64,000 nt of DNA from Claveliimonas intestinigallinarum. GTDB taxonomy: Bacteria > Bacillota > Clostridia > Lachnospirales > Lachnospiraceae. This document shows positions 17,728-27,060 of this stretch, one piece after another. The notes under the pieces were generated by a model. It was not told the origin of the DNA. It made no database searches and worked only from the letters and a program-made list of their open reading frames with translations. The stretch is taken from assembly GCA_019115145.1 (NCBI GenBank), contig DXED01000048.1, forward strand, positions 35,855 through 99,854, given 5' to 3'. Each line of letters begins with the position of its first letter. The stretch's first letter is position 1. Made by a program: the position numbers and the translations under genes.

Positions 17728-19224
17728 ATGGAACAGAAACAGTATAAATTTTGGTTTTGTACGGGATCCCAGGATTTATACGGAGATGAATGCCTGGCTC
17801 ATGTAGCTGAGCATTCCCGGAAAATGGTGGAGGTGCTGAACGCATCGGGCAATCTCCCTTACGAACTTGTGTGGAAACCGACACTCATCACCAATGAGCT
17901 GATCCGGAAGACGTTCAACGAAGCCAACATGGACGACACCTGTGCGGGAGTGATCACCTGGATGCACACCTTCTCTCCTGCAAAATCCTGGATACTGGGA
18001 CTCCAGGAATTCAGGAAACCGCTGCTCCACTTCCACACTCAGTTTAACCGGGAAATCCCCTATGACACTATTGACATGGATTTTATGAATGAAAACCAGG
18101 CAGCCCACGGAGACAGGGAATACGGACATATTTTCACCCGGCTTGGGATGGAGCGCAAAGTGGTCATGGGATACTGGGAAGATGAGGCGGTCCAGAAAAG
18201 GATCGGCTCCTGGATGCAGACCGCTGTCGGCGTGATCGAGAGCAGCCACGTGCGTGTCATGCGCATTGCGGATAATATGCGCAACGTAGCTGTGACAGAA
18301 GGAGATAAGGTGGAAGCCCAGATCCGGTTTGGCTGGGAAGTGGATACCTATCCCGTCAATGAGATCGCAGAGGCTGTTGAGGAAGTGCCAAAAGGGGATA
18401 TTGACACATTAGTGGAAGAATATTACGATAAATATGATATACTCCTGGAGGGAAGGGATGAGAAAGAATTCCGTGAGCATGTAGCAGTGCAGGCGGGCAT
18501 TGAGATCGGATTTGAGCGATTTCTCCAGGAAAAAAATTACCAGGCTATCGTGACACATTTTGGAGATCTGGGATCCCTGAAGCAGCTTCCGGGACTGGCC
18601 ATCCAGCGCCTGATGGAGAAAGGTTACGGTTTTGGCGCTGAGGGCGACTGGAAGACAGCGGCTATGGTCCGCGTTATGAAGATCATGACCCAGGGGATGA
18701 CGGATGCCAAAGGCACTTCCTTTATGGAGGACTACACTTACAACCTTGTCCCCGGGAAAGAGGGGATCCTGGAAGCGCATATGCTGGAAGTGTGTCCTAC
18801 GATCGCGGACGGCTCCATAGCTATCAAGTGTCAGCCCCTCTCTATGGGAGACAGGGAGGATCCTGCCCGACTTGTATTTACGTCCAAGACAGGACCTGCC
18901 ATCGCTACATCGCTGATTGATCTGGGGGATCGTTTCCGTCTGATCATCAATGACGTAAACTGCAAAAAGACGGAGAAGCCCATGCCTAAACTCCCGGTGG
19001 CGACGGCGTTCTGGACACCGGAGCCGAACCTGCAGACCGGAGCTGAGGCCTGGATCCTTGCAGGAGGAGCCCACCACACGGCCTTCTCCTACGATCTGAC
19101 TGCGGAGCAGATGGGCGACTGGGCAGCCTGCATGGGAATAGAAGCGGTGTATATTGACAAGGATACAACGATCCGTCAGTTCCAGAATGAGTTGAAATGG
19201 AATGCGCTGGTATACAGAAAGTAA
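17728..19224 (+). CDS. araA: L-arabinose isomerase
   Basis: The 498-residue protein has the length of AraA and its N-terminal signature FWFCTGSQDLYG. It also has the conserved HTFSPAK segment near residue 72, GTSFMEDYTYN near 330 and the C-terminal GGAHHTAFS. It converts L-arabinose to L-ribulose in the cytoplasm using Mn2+. An AAAAAGGAGG site lies 8 bases before the ATG. The gene heads the araA-araD-araB set and follows the arabinofuranosidase/importer block, matching a complete arabinan-derived sugar route. Confidence 0.96.
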   Translation: MEQKQYKFWFCTGSQDLYGDECLAHVAEHSRKMVEVLNASGNLPYELVWKPTLITNELIRKTFNEANMDDTCAGVITWMHTFSPAKSWILGLQEFRKPLLHFHTQFNREIPYDTIDMDFMNENQAAHGDREYGHIFTRLGMERKVVMGYWEDEAVQKRIGSWMQTAVGVIESSHVRVMRIADNMRNVAVTEGDKVEAQIRFGWEVDTYPVNEIAEAVEEVPKGDIDTLVEEYYDKYDILLEGRDEKEFREHVAVQAGIEIGFERFLQEKNYQAIVTHFGDLGSLKQLPGLAIQRLMEKGYGFGAEGDWKTAAMVRVMKIMTQGMTDAKGTSFMEDYTYNLVPGKEGILEAHMLEVCPTIADGSIAIKCQPLSMGDREDPARLVFTSKTGPAIATSLIDLGDRFRLIINDVNCKKTEKPMPKLPVATAFWTPEPNLQTGAEAWILAGGAHHTAFSYDLTAEQMGDWAACMGIEAVYIDKDTTIRQFQNELKWNALVYRK

Positions 19225-19247
19225 AAACGAGGAAGGTGGAGAAAAAG

Positions 19248-19952
19248 ATGTTGGAAGAGCTGAAAAAAGAAGTGTATGAGGCAAATATGCTGCTCCCGAA
19301 GTACAATTTGGTGACATTTACATGGGGAAATGTGAGCGGCATTGACCGTGAAAAAGGTCTCTTTGTTATCAAGCCGAGCGGCGTGGACTACGACAAGCTG
19401 ACACCGAATGATATGGTAGTCGTGGATCTGGAGGGAAATAAGGTAGAGGGAAGATACAATCCCTCTTCTGACACGCCTACCCATGTAGTTCTGTACAACC
19501 GTTTTAAGGACATCGGAGGGATTGTACACACCCACTCACCATGGGCCACAAGCTGGGCCCAGGCAGGGCGCGATATTCCCTGTTATGGTACCACCCATGC
19601 GGATTACATCTACGGGGAAGTTCCCTGCGTGCGCAATCTGACGAAGGAGGAGATTGAGGAGGCCTATGAGAAAAATACAGGCGTTCTCATCGCAGACGAA
19701 TTTGAGATCCGGCAGAAGGATTACAATGCTGTTCCTGCGGTACTCTGCAAGAATCACGGACCGTTTACATGGGGGAAGGATGCTCATGAGGCGGTACACA
19801 ATGCGGTGGTGCTGGAAGAGGTGGCCAAGATGGCGGCCCGGTGCGAGATGATCAATCCTGGAAATGAGCCGGCTCCGCAGGCGCTGCAGGACAAACACTA
19901 CTATCGGAAACACGGGGCAAACGCGTACTACGGCCAGAAGGCTGAAGATTAA
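19248..19952 (+). CDS. araD: L-ribulose-5-phosphate 4-epimerase
   Basis: The 234-residue class II aldolase-like enzyme shows VTFTWGNVSGIDR near residue 22, the zinc-ligand region HTHSPWATSWAQ near 95, and GTTHADYIYG near 115. All are standard for AraD, which interconverts L-ribulose-5-phosphate and D-xylulose-5-phosphate. I place the start at 19248, after GGAAGGTGGAG. An in-frame ATG at 19197 overlaps araA and would add a non-homologous tail. Spacing from araA is 23 bp, so the two are in one operon. Confidence 0.95.
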   Translation: MLEELKKEVYEANMLLPKYNLVTFTWGNVSGIDREKGLFVIKPSGVDYDKLTPNDMVVVDLEGNKVEGRYNPSSDTPTHVVLYNRFKDIGGIVHTHSPWATSWAQAGRDIPCYGTTHADYIYGEVPCVRNLTKEEIEEAYEKNTGVLIADEFEIRQKDYNAVPAVLCKNHGPFTWGKDAHEAVHNAVVLEEVAKMAARCEMINPGNEPAPQALQDKHYYRKHGANAYYGQKAED

Positions 19953-20053
19953 GTGTACCCTGATGAGGAAAGTATCCTGTATGTCATCACCGGCAATATA
20001 GAGGAGGCGGTCCTCAGAAGGAAGAACGGACATAGCAGCAAAAGGAGGAGAAG

Positions 20054-21661
20054 ATGAACGCAAACACAGAAAAGGTAAAACAGATGATAGAGGAAGGGCA
20101 GGCTGTTGTCGGCATTGAGCTTGGATCTACCAGGATCAAGACAGTCATGATCGATAAAGATCATATCCCTGTCGCTTCCGGAAGCTATGCATGGGAGAAC
20201 AGGCTGGACGGCCATATCTGGACTTATACCCTGGATGATATCTGGCAGGGACTCCAGGGGAGCTATCAGGATATGGTGAAGAATGTAAAGGAGACCTACG
20301 GGACAGAGGTCAAAAAGATCGCGGCTATTGGTTTCAGCGCCATGATGCACGGATACATGGCTTTTGACAAGGAGGACAGACTCCTTGTTCCCTTCCGGAC
20401 ATGGAGAAATACGATCACAGGCCAGGCGGCGGAAGAACTGACAGAGCTGTTTCAGTATAATATCCCGGAAAGGTGGAGTATCGCCCACTTATATCAGGCA
20501 ATCCTGAACAAAGAGGAGCACGTAAAAGACGTGGCTTACTTTACGACTCTGGCCGGCTATATACACTGGCGCATGACAGGCAGGAAGGTGCTGGGCATAG
20601 GCGACGCTTCGGGCATGTTCCCCATCGATATCCGGACGAAAGACTTTGATGAGCGGATGATCGGCCAGTTTGACCAGCTTGTGGCAGAGAGAGGCTATCC
20701 ATGGAAACTGCGCCAGATCATGCCGGAAGTGCTGCTGGCAGGAGAAGATGCAGGGACGATGACGGAGGAGGGGGCCGCCCTTCTGGATCCATCAGGAGTG
20801 CTGCAGGCGGGAGCTGTCGTATGCCCGCCCGAGGGCGACGCGGGAACCGGAATGGCTGCAACTAACAGTGTGGCAGTGCGCACGGGAAATGTGTCAGCCG
20901 GAACTTCTGTATTCGCCATGATCGTTCTGGAAAAAGAGCTCTCCAAAGTACACAGGGAAATCGATATGGTGACAACACCTACCGGAAGTCTTGTGGCTAT
21001 GGCCCACGCCAACAACTGCACTTCGGATCTGAATGCATGGGTGTCCCTCTTTAGAGAATACGGGGAGGCCATGGGAGTAAAGGCTGATATGGATGAGATA
21101 TTCTCCGCACTGTATAACAAGGCTCTCGAGGGTGATGCGGACTGCGGAGGACTTCTGTCCTACGGATTTTATTCAGGAGAGAGTATTGTCCCCGTAGATG
21201 AGGGAAGACCCCTGTTTGTGCGCACGCCGGACAGCTGTTTCAACCTGGCGAACTTTATGCGAACTCATCTCTATGCGGCCCTCGGAACGCTGAAGATCGG
21301 CATGGATATCCTGGTGAAAGAGGAGAAGATCCAGATTGACAAGATACTTGGACACGGAGGTCTGTTCAAGACTCCCGGAGTGGGACAGCGGATCATGGCC
21401 GCAGCTATGCAGGCACCTGTCTCTGTCATGGAGACTGCCGGCGAGGGCGGCGCATGGGGGATCGCGCTTCTGGCTTCTTATGCTCTGCGCAAAGAGGAAG
21501 GAGAGGCGTTGGAGTCCTATCTGGACAGCAGAGTGTTCGGCGGAGAGGAAGGCGTAAAGATGGATCCTGACGCCGGTGATGTGGCTGGCTTCGAGGCCTT
21601 TATCGAAAGATTTAAGGCAGGGCTTTCCGTTGAGCAGGAGGCTGTCAGGAAACTGGTATAA
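20054..21661 (+). CDS. araB: FGGY-family carbohydrate kinase, probable L-ribulokinase
   Basis: The 535-residue protein is an FGGY kinase. The N-terminal phosphate loop is IELGSTRIKTVMID, MMHGYMAF near residue 96 contributes to sugar binding, and the ATP-side GHGGLFKTPGV lies near 434. AAAGGAGGAG precedes the ATG. It directly follows araA and araD, so phosphorylation of L-ribulose is the obvious role. The sequence is not a close match to the E. coli AraB opening and may correspond to the alternative clostridial ribulokinase type (AraK). A strong terminator follows at 21691. Confidence 0.8.
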   Translation: MNANTEKVKQMIEEGQAVVGIELGSTRIKTVMIDKDHIPVASGSYAWENRLDGHIWTYTLDDIWQGLQGSYQDMVKNVKETYGTEVKKIAAIGFSAMMHGYMAFDKEDRLLVPFRTWRNTITGQAAEELTELFQYNIPERWSIAHLYQAILNKEEHVKDVAYFTTLAGYIHWRMTGRKVLGIGDASGMFPIDIRTKDFDERMIGQFDQLVAERGYPWKLRQIMPEVLLAGEDAGTMTEEGAALLDPSGVLQAGAVVCPPEGDAGTGMAATNSVAVRTGNVSAGTSVFAMIVLEKELSKVHREIDMVTTPTGSLVAMAHANNCTSDLNAWVSLFREYGEAMGVKADMDEIFSALYNKALEGDADCGGLLSYGFYSGESIVPVDEGRPLFVRTPDSCFNLANFMRTHLYAALGTLKIGMDILVKEEKIQIDKILGHGGLFKTPGVGQRIMAAAMQAPVSVMETAGEGGAWGIALLASYALRKEEGEALESYLDSRVFGGEEGVKMDPDAGDVAGFEAFIERFKAGLSVEQEAVRKLV

Positions 21662-21690
21662 GTGAAAGGATAATGGACGGATTATAGAAA

Positions 21691-21724
21691 GACCGGGCAG
21701 ACAAAAGTTCTGCCCGGTCTTTTA
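21691..21724 (+). terminator. Terminator of the araA-araD-araB operon
   Basis: GACCGGGCAGA (21691-21701) pairs with TCTGCCCGGTC (21709-21719) and a T tract follows. It also lies at the 3' end of the convergent HAD gene. Confidence 0.9.
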
Positions 21725-21730
21725 TGAGAG

Positions 21731-22516
21731 TTAAATGCTGGTGGAGGAGATTATATCGTCAAGCACATCGGAAACGGAATCTGTGACATAGGTGGAGTAG
21801 AAGGAGATGCCGGGAGCTGCGCTTGACATGGCATAACTGATCCCTGCAAGCTGCAGCATTTCTACATCATTGTACTGGTCGCCAAAGGCAACACATTCTT
21901 CCGGAAGGATGTGCAGATAATCCAGAAGGGTGTGAAGGGCAGTCCCTTTGTTGGCGTCAGGGGCAATGAAGTCTACCCATATGTTGCCTGAGGTGACGAC
22001 TTTGATCTCGCTGGAAAACAATTTCTGAAAATAGGCCAGACAGTCTTTTGTGCCGTTGAAATTGCAGACTGCTATCTTCAGGTAAGGTTCCTGAATCTCG
22101 TCAATACTGTCCACAAATTTCATGTCATTTTTCATGACATGCAGCATATGGTATCTGAACTCTTCGTTTACAGAGTCGCTGTAGCACACTTTTTCCCCCG
22201 AAATGATACATTCGCATCCGCTGCATTGGTGGATGGCATCAACGATGCGGTTGCCCAAATCCCGTGGGATCAGCCCTCTGGAAAGCACTTTCCCGTCATG
22301 CACGCAGAGAGAGCCGTTTTCGGCTATATAGGAAATATCGTCCTGCACGGGGGCAAACAGTCTCCGCAGATTTGGATACTGGCGTCCACTGGCCGCTGCA
22401 AAGTGGATACCATTTTCCTTCAGTGTGCGGATCTGGTCAAATATAATGGGGTCCAGTTCCTGGGCTCCGTTCTGGAGCAGCGTCCCATCCAGGTCGCTGG
22501 CGATTAATTTTATCAT
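21731..22516 (-). CDS. Cof-type HAD phosphatase
   Basis: The 261-residue protein begins with the HAD motif I LIASDLDGTLL, has motif II AAASGR near residue 40, and ends with the motif III/IV pair KGTALHTLLDYL and AFGDQYNDVEML. This is the class IIB (Cof) cap arrangement, which dephosphorylates sugar phosphates and related small molecules. It is convergent with the arabinose operon and separated from it by the terminator at 21691. A short upstream gap before the divergent ROK regulator holds its promoter. The substrate cannot be assigned. Confidence 0.85.
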   Translation of the reverse strand: MIKLIASDLDGTLLQNGAQELDPIIFDQIRTLKENGIHFAAASGRQYPNLRRLFAPVQDDISYIAENGSLCVHDGKVLSRGLIPRDLGNRIVDAIHQCSGCECIISGEKVCYSDSVNEEFRYHMLHVMKNDMKFVDSIDEIQEPYLKIAVCNFNGTKDCLAYFQKLFSSEIKVVTSGNIWVDFIAPDANKGTALHTLLDYLHILPEECVAFGDQYNDVEMLQLAGISYAMSSAAPGISFYSTYVTDSVSDVLDDIISSTSI

Positions 22517-22974
22517 ATACGGTACTCCTCATCTTTTAGTTGTTCATTCATAACAATATCCTGTTTATTATAGTGCCAACGCCTAAATATGTAAAGAAAT
22601 TAGAAGTATTAAGAGGTGAAAGATAAGGCATAATACATGACAATTAGTAGAATAATGTGGTAAAATACATAGCATAATAGAAAATAAGGCGGGATGAGAA
22701 AGGCTGGAGCTGGTGATAGTTCTTGGCCTTTTTTCTCGTTTATACCGCTTTTACCTATGAAGAAAGGAGGTGTGAGCAAAGCGTATTTTTGAAAAAATGT
22801 TTATTGAATAAACTTATATTAAAAAATAATACTCGAAATGCACAAAAAATATTGACATTACAAAGAGAAAATGATAATGTTACACTATAAAGAGTTAAAT
22901 CAATAAACACAAAAATACGATTTGCTGTTGTCTGGTTAATTAAATGAACAAAACTATTCTGAATGGAGGACATT
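22517..22974 (+). promoter_or_regulatory. AT-rich regulatory region upstream of the ROK regulator
   Basis: No gene is visible in these 458 bp. TTGACA at 22852-22857 and GATAAT at 22873-22878 (15-bp spacer) form a likely promoter for the ROK gene. A perfect palindrome GTTTATT-G-AATAAAC lies at 22799-22813, and an imperfect copy (GTTAAATCAATAAAC) at 22894-22908. Base composition falls sharply from the HAD gene into this region. The promoter of the leftward HAD gene must lie near 22530-22580. Confidence 0.6.
22799..22813. promoter_or_regulatory. ROK operator palindrome, copy 1
   Basis: GTTTATT G AATAAAC is a perfect 7-1-7 palindrome upstream of the ROK gene. A related palindrome (7-3-7) occurs upstream of the sugar-binding gene at 24239-24255 and a weaker one at 22894-22908. 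Shared palindromes next to a regulator and its operon are typical of autoregulation. Confidence 0.55.
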
Positions 22975-24207
22975 ATGAATCGGGGAATGAATAGTACAGA
23001 GATGCAAAAAGCAAATCGTTCATTAGTTCTTAAAACATTATTAGAAAATAAGAGCATGACGAGATCGGAGCTGGCTTCCAAGGTGGGATTGCAGAAAGCT
23101 ACGATTACAAACATTATTAATGAATTTTGCGAAATTGGAATTGTTGAAAATGAAGGCGATTCCGCCGCGGGAAGGCGCGGAGAACAATTATGCTTGCGGT
23201 TAGAAAAAATATATATTATTTCTATCAGAATTAATCGTAAGAATTACCGTATTAAGGTTTATTCACTTCAAGGGAAAACATTAGATCGAATACAAGTTAA
23301 GATCAGTGCTGAAAACAGTATATATGAGATTGTAGCGTCCCTAAAGACAAGTTTGGCAGAGTTGCTAAAAAAATTTGATAAGAAGAAAATCATAGGGGTG
23401 AGTTTAGGACTTCCGGGACCGTACATACGGAAAAGTGGGGATATAAGCAATGACTTGATGCTTGTATCAGATTTTGAACAGCTAAGTTTTGTTAATATGC
23501 ATAAGGAACTTGAAGAAGTGCTTAGAATCCCCGTTTTTTCAGAACATGATGCAAAATTGGCGGCTTATGCAGAATGGCGGAATGCTAGAGAAAGACAAGC
23601 GGAGGAAAATGCCAGTCTCATAGCCTTAGAGTCTATAGGATTTGGAATAGGATGTGGCATCGTAATCAAGGGAGAGATTGTGCAGGGAAAACTAGGTATT
23701 GCCGGAGAAATAGGCCATATGGGAATTAATTATAATGGGAAGAAGCAAATGAATGGCAGCTGGGATAGTACTTATGAATACTGTGCAGGGACTGAAAGTG
23801 CGGTACGGTATATGAAAGAAAGATTATATGAATTCCCTTATAGTAATTTGACAGAACAGAGCACATATAAAGAGATTGAAAAAGAGTATGAAAAAAAAGA
23901 TCCATTGGCTGTATATGCTGTTGAGAAAATGGCATGGATGCTAGGATATGGGATAGCAAATCTGATTTATATTATCAATCCAGATTGTATTATCCTTGGA
24001 AAAGATTATCCCAATTCTCCAGAGTTCCTTAGAAAAGTACAGGAATCGGTAGAGCGATTTGTTCATCCATCGATTCTTTCTAGTGTATCAATTAGGTGTT
24101 CGGTGATGGAAGAGGATACGACATTGCTGGGAGGATATTACCAGGTTGTAGAAAAACTGTTTAAGGAAAACAAAATACTTGAATGTATAAAAAGAACAGT
24201 TGAATAA
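22975..24207 (+). CDS. ROK-family transcriptional regulator (NagC/XylR type)
   Basis: The 410-residue protein starts with a winged HTH (TRSELASKVGLQKATITNIINEF near residues 30-50). A ROK sugar-kinase-like domain follows, with GVSLGLPGP near 140 and GIAGEIGHMG near 245. The zinc-binding cysteine cluster of many ROK kinases is not evident, as in many repressors. The ATG at 22975 follows GGAGG by 5 bases. The gene is AT-rich relative to the arabinose genes before it. It sits ahead of a ribose-type ABC importer and probably represses it through the GTTTATT/AATAAAC palindromes. Confidence 0.9.
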   Translation: MNRGMNSTEMQKANRSLVLKTLLENKSMTRSELASKVGLQKATITNIINEFCEIGIVENEGDSAAGRRGEQLCLRLEKIYIISIRINRKNYRIKVYSLQGKTLDRIQVKISAENSIYEIVASLKTSLAELLKKFDKKKIIGVSLGLPGPYIRKSGDISNDLMLVSDFEQLSFVNMHKELEEVLRIPVFSEHDAKLAAYAEWRNARERQAEENASLIALESIGFGIGCGIVIKGEIVQGKLGIAGEIGHMGINYNGKKQMNGSWDSTYEYCAGTESAVRYMKERLYEFPYSNLTEQSTYKEIEKEYEKKDPLAVYAVEKMAWMLGYGIANLIYIINPDCIILGKDYPNSPEFLRKVQESVERFVHPSILSSVSIRCSVMEEDTTLLGGYYQVVEKLFKENKILECIKRTVE

Positions 24208-24238
24208 CATCAATTAGGATAGCAGACGCATAAACAAA

Positions 24239-24255
24239 GTTTATTATTAATAAAC
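24239..24255. promoter_or_regulatory. ROK operator palindrome, copy 2
   Basis: GTTTATT ATT AATAAAC lies between the ROK gene and the sugar-binding lipoprotein gene, about 80 bp before the latter's start. It shares both half-sites with the palindrome at 22799-22813. Confidence 0.55.
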
Positions 24256-24333
24256 ATGATATTTATGTCCTGATACGATTTAAATCGGAAAGGACAGAAA
24301 ATATATAATTAAAATCAAGGAGGATATGTAACT

Positions 24334-25335
24334 ATGAAAAACAGGGTATGGAAGATCATGCTTGCTACTACATTGTCATTTGCAATGACATTAAGTCTTG
24401 CGGGCTGTGGTTCTTCAAGCAAAGACAATGACACTGACAATGCGGCTGCTAGCGAAAGCGGAGAAATCGATGTAGGGGATCTTACTATTGCGTATGTACC
24501 TACTACGATGAACAATCCTTTTTGGACAGCTATGATGGGTGGAATTGAAGATAAAATGCAGGAGCTGGGAATGGATGCAGATTCACAGCTTGTGACAGTG
24601 GATTCTGATAGTGATCAGGCAACAATGAATAATTATATTTATGATTTGATCAATCAGGATGTTGATGCAATTATTATGGCACCAATGGATACTACGGCAT
24701 GTACGGAAGCACTTCAAGCATGTGCAGATGCCAATATTCCAGTTATAAATGTAGATACGAAAGTAGATAGGGATGATCTGGTTGTTTCAGTTATAGCATC
24801 TGATAACTATGAAGCAGGCGTACAGTGTGCTGAGGATATGATGTCTAAACTGGACGAGGGATCCAAAATTTATATTTTAAATCAGCCTTCAGGGAGTGCA
24901 TGCGTTCAGAGAGAGCAGGGCTTCCTCGATACTATTGGAGATTACTTTGAGGTAATTGGTACAACTGACACATCTGGAGATACAGCAAGGAGTTTGTCGG
25001 TGGCCGAAGATGCCATAACAGGAGATGCGGAATTGGCTGGATTTTTCTGTATTAATGATATGGCAGCACTGGGGTGTGTTCAGGCATGTGCTGCTGCTGG
25101 CCGTGATGATATTTTGATTTATGGGGTGGATGGTAATCCTGACTTTATGGGGTATGTAAAAGATGGATCTGCGACAGGTTCAGCTGCGCAGCAGCCATCT
25201 GTAGTAGGAGCTGACGCAATGCAGGCGGCAATTGATTATCTTAGTGGTGAGGATGTAGAGCACGAGATTGTGGTACCTGTAGAATTTATTACCGCTGATA
25301 ATATTGCGGAGTTTGATATTTCGGATTGGCAGTGA
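24334..25335 (+). CDS. Ribose-type sugar-binding lipoprotein
   Basis: The 333-residue protein has a signal peptide with lipobox LAGC near residue 25, an acidic linker, and a Peripla_BP_4 domain. That domain starts LTIAYVPTTMNNPFW and contains DVDAIIMAPMD near 108 and YGVDGNPDFMGYVKDG near 265. These features match RbsB-like binding proteins for pentoses or related sugars. AAGGAGGATATGTAACT precedes the ATG. An attenuator-like structure separates it from its ATPase gene, as expected when the binding protein is needed in excess. The ligand is unknown. Confidence 0.88.
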   Translation: MKNRVWKIMLATTLSFAMTLSLAGCGSSSKDNDTDNAAASESGEIDVGDLTIAYVPTTMNNPFWTAMMGGIEDKMQELGMDADSQLVTVDSDSDQATMNNYIYDLINQDVDAIIMAPMDTTACTEALQACADANIPVINVDTKVDRDDLVVSVIASDNYEAGVQCAEDMMSKLDEGSKIYILNQPSGSACVQREQGFLDTIGDYFEVIGTTDTSGDTARSLSVAEDAITGDAELAGFFCINDMAALGCVQACAAAGRDDILIYGVDGNPDFMGYVKDGSATGSAAQQPSVVGADAMQAAIDYLSGEDVEHEIVVPVEFITADNIAEFDISDWQ

Positions 25336-25378
25336 TTTTATCAAGCTGAGAAAATCTAAAGTCTATTAGCCTGTTGAG

Positions 25379-25438
25379 AAGGAGAGCAATCTTTGTTCAA
25401 AATAAGAACGTTTTTTTGAAGGGATGGCTCTCCTTTTA
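25379..25438 (+). terminator. Long hairpin between binding protein and ATPase genes
   Basis: AAGGAGAGC (25379-25387) pairs with GCTCTCCTT (25427-25435). Inside the loop TTCAAAA pairs with TTTTGAA, giving a two-part stem. The 3' side runs into TTTT. It probably acts as a partial terminator or 3' stabiliser for the binding-protein mRNA. Confidence 0.6.
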
Positions 25439-25551
25439 GACAGAGCATCAAATAATTCAGTGTGTGAAAATAGTTTGCATAAAAGCCTGGCGGTGGCCGG
25501 GTCTGGTTTCATGCGTCTTTTTTTAAGATAGACAAAGAAAGGAGTGGCACG

Positions 25552-27060
25552 ATGGTAAAAGAGCTTTTACGCATGGAAAAAATAGTGAAGACCTTTCCTG
25601 GGGTTAAGGCATTAAATAATGCTGCGATTACAGTACATGCGGGAGAAGTTATGGGTTTTATGGGGGAAAATGGTGCCGGAAAATCTACACTCATGAATAT
25701 ATTGGGAGGAGTATTTCCCGCAGATTCAGGAGAAATCTATATTGATGGAGAGAAAGTATCCATACACTCCGTGAAAGAGTCTCAAAACTTGGGAGTAGCA
25801 TTTATCCATCAGGAATTAGCGTTGGAGCCATATCTCACGATTGCTGAAAACATTTTTCTTGGTAGAGAGAAAAAAGGAAGATTAGGATTAGTAAGTAAGG
25901 ATAAAATGGCAGAGGCCGCTAAACCGTTTCTTGAAAGGGTGGGATTGAATGTTGATCCTAATGAATTTGTAGGGAAACTTTCTATTGGACAACAGCAAAT
26001 GGTGGAAATAGCGAAATCTTTTTCGCTAAATGCTAAGATCCTGATATTGGATGAACCGACATCTTCTCTATCGGAGAAGGAAGTAGATGTTTTGTTTAAA
26101 ACCATAAAAGATTTGAAACAGCAGGGACTGGGGATTATTTTTATTACTCACAAAATGGCAGAAGTTTTTCAGTTATGTGATGCTGTGACTATTATGAGGG
26201 ATGGAGAATTTATGGGAGAACTTCAGGCTTCGGAATGTTCAGAAAGCAAATTGATTTCTTTAATGGTTGGACGTGATCTGGGTAATTATTACACAAGAAC
26301 ATTTAACAAGCCGGGGAAGATCATCCTGGAGGCAAAACATATATGTGCTGGTAATAGGGTGACTGACTGTAGTTTCTCAGTTCGAAGCGGAGAAATTTTA
26401 GGATTTTACGGTCTTGTAGGAGCAGGAAGATCAGAACTCATGAAGGCAGTCATGGGGTTAGATCCTATGAAATCTGGAGAGGTATATTTGAATGGGGAGC
26501 TGGTGAAACATCCCAATCCGCTGTTTATGCAAAAAAAAGGAGTTGCACTTGTTCCCGAGAGCAGAAAGACAGAGGGCCTTTTACTGAAACAGTCAATAAC
26601 ATTTAATATTTCGCTCCCTGTTCTTGATCGTTTTATGAAACATTTAAGAGTGGACTTAAAGAAAGAAGCTGAGATTGTAGATGAAGGGATAAACTCTCTT
26701 CAGATTAAGGCACCTTCTCCTAATGTAAATTGTCTTACATTGTCCGGTGGAAATCAACAGAAGGTGCTGCTTGCTAAATGGCTGGCAACTAATCCTAAAG
26801 TCCTGATACTGGATGAACCTACGAGGGGGATTGATGTAGGAGCAAAAGCGGAAATCTATACCATTATTAATAATTTGGCAAAAGAAGGCCTTGCGATTAT
26901 TTTAATATCTTCGGAAATGCCTGAAGTAATGAACATGAGTGACAGAGTAATAGTGATGAGCGAGAGTTACATTACGGGTGAATTAAGTCATGAAGATTTT
27001 TCTCAGGAATTAATATTGAAATATGCTATGGGGGTGACGAATAATGAAAAAAATATCTAA
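25552..27060 (+). CDS. Sugar ABC transporter ATPase with two nucleotide-binding domains (RbsA-like)
   Basis: The 502-residue protein has two ABC domains: Walker A GENGAGKSTLMN near residue 40 with LILDEPTSSLSE near 160, and a second domain with GLVGAGRSELMK near 285, LSGGNQQKVLLAKWL near 395 and DEPTRGIDVG. It belongs to the RbsA/MglA group. AAAGGAGTGGCACG precedes the ATG. It overlaps the permease gene by 17 bases. Compared with the YtfR-like ATPase at 13950 it is AT-rich and diverged, so it is not a recent duplicate. Confidence 0.9.
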   Translation: MVKELLRMEKIVKTFPGVKALNNAAITVHAGEVMGFMGENGAGKSTLMNILGGVFPADSGEIYIDGEKVSIHSVKESQNLGVAFIHQELALEPYLTIAENIFLGREKKGRLGLVSKDKMAEAAKPFLERVGLNVDPNEFVGKLSIGQQQMVEIAKSFSLNAKILILDEPTSSLSEKEVDVLFKTIKDLKQQGLGIIFITHKMAEVFQLCDAVTIMRDGEFMGELQASECSESKLISLMVGRDLGNYYTRTFNKPGKIILEAKHICAGNRVTDCSFSVRSGEILGFYGLVGAGRSELMKAVMGLDPMKSGEVYLNGELVKHPNPLFMQKKGVALVPESRKTEGLLLKQSITFNISLPVLDRFMKHLRVDLKKEAEIVDEGINSLQIKAPSPNVNCLTLSGGNQQKVLLAKWLATNPKVLILDEPTRGIDVGAKAEIYTIINNLAKEGLAIILISSEMPEVMNMSDRVIVMSESYITGELSHEDFSQELILKYAMGVTNNEKNI

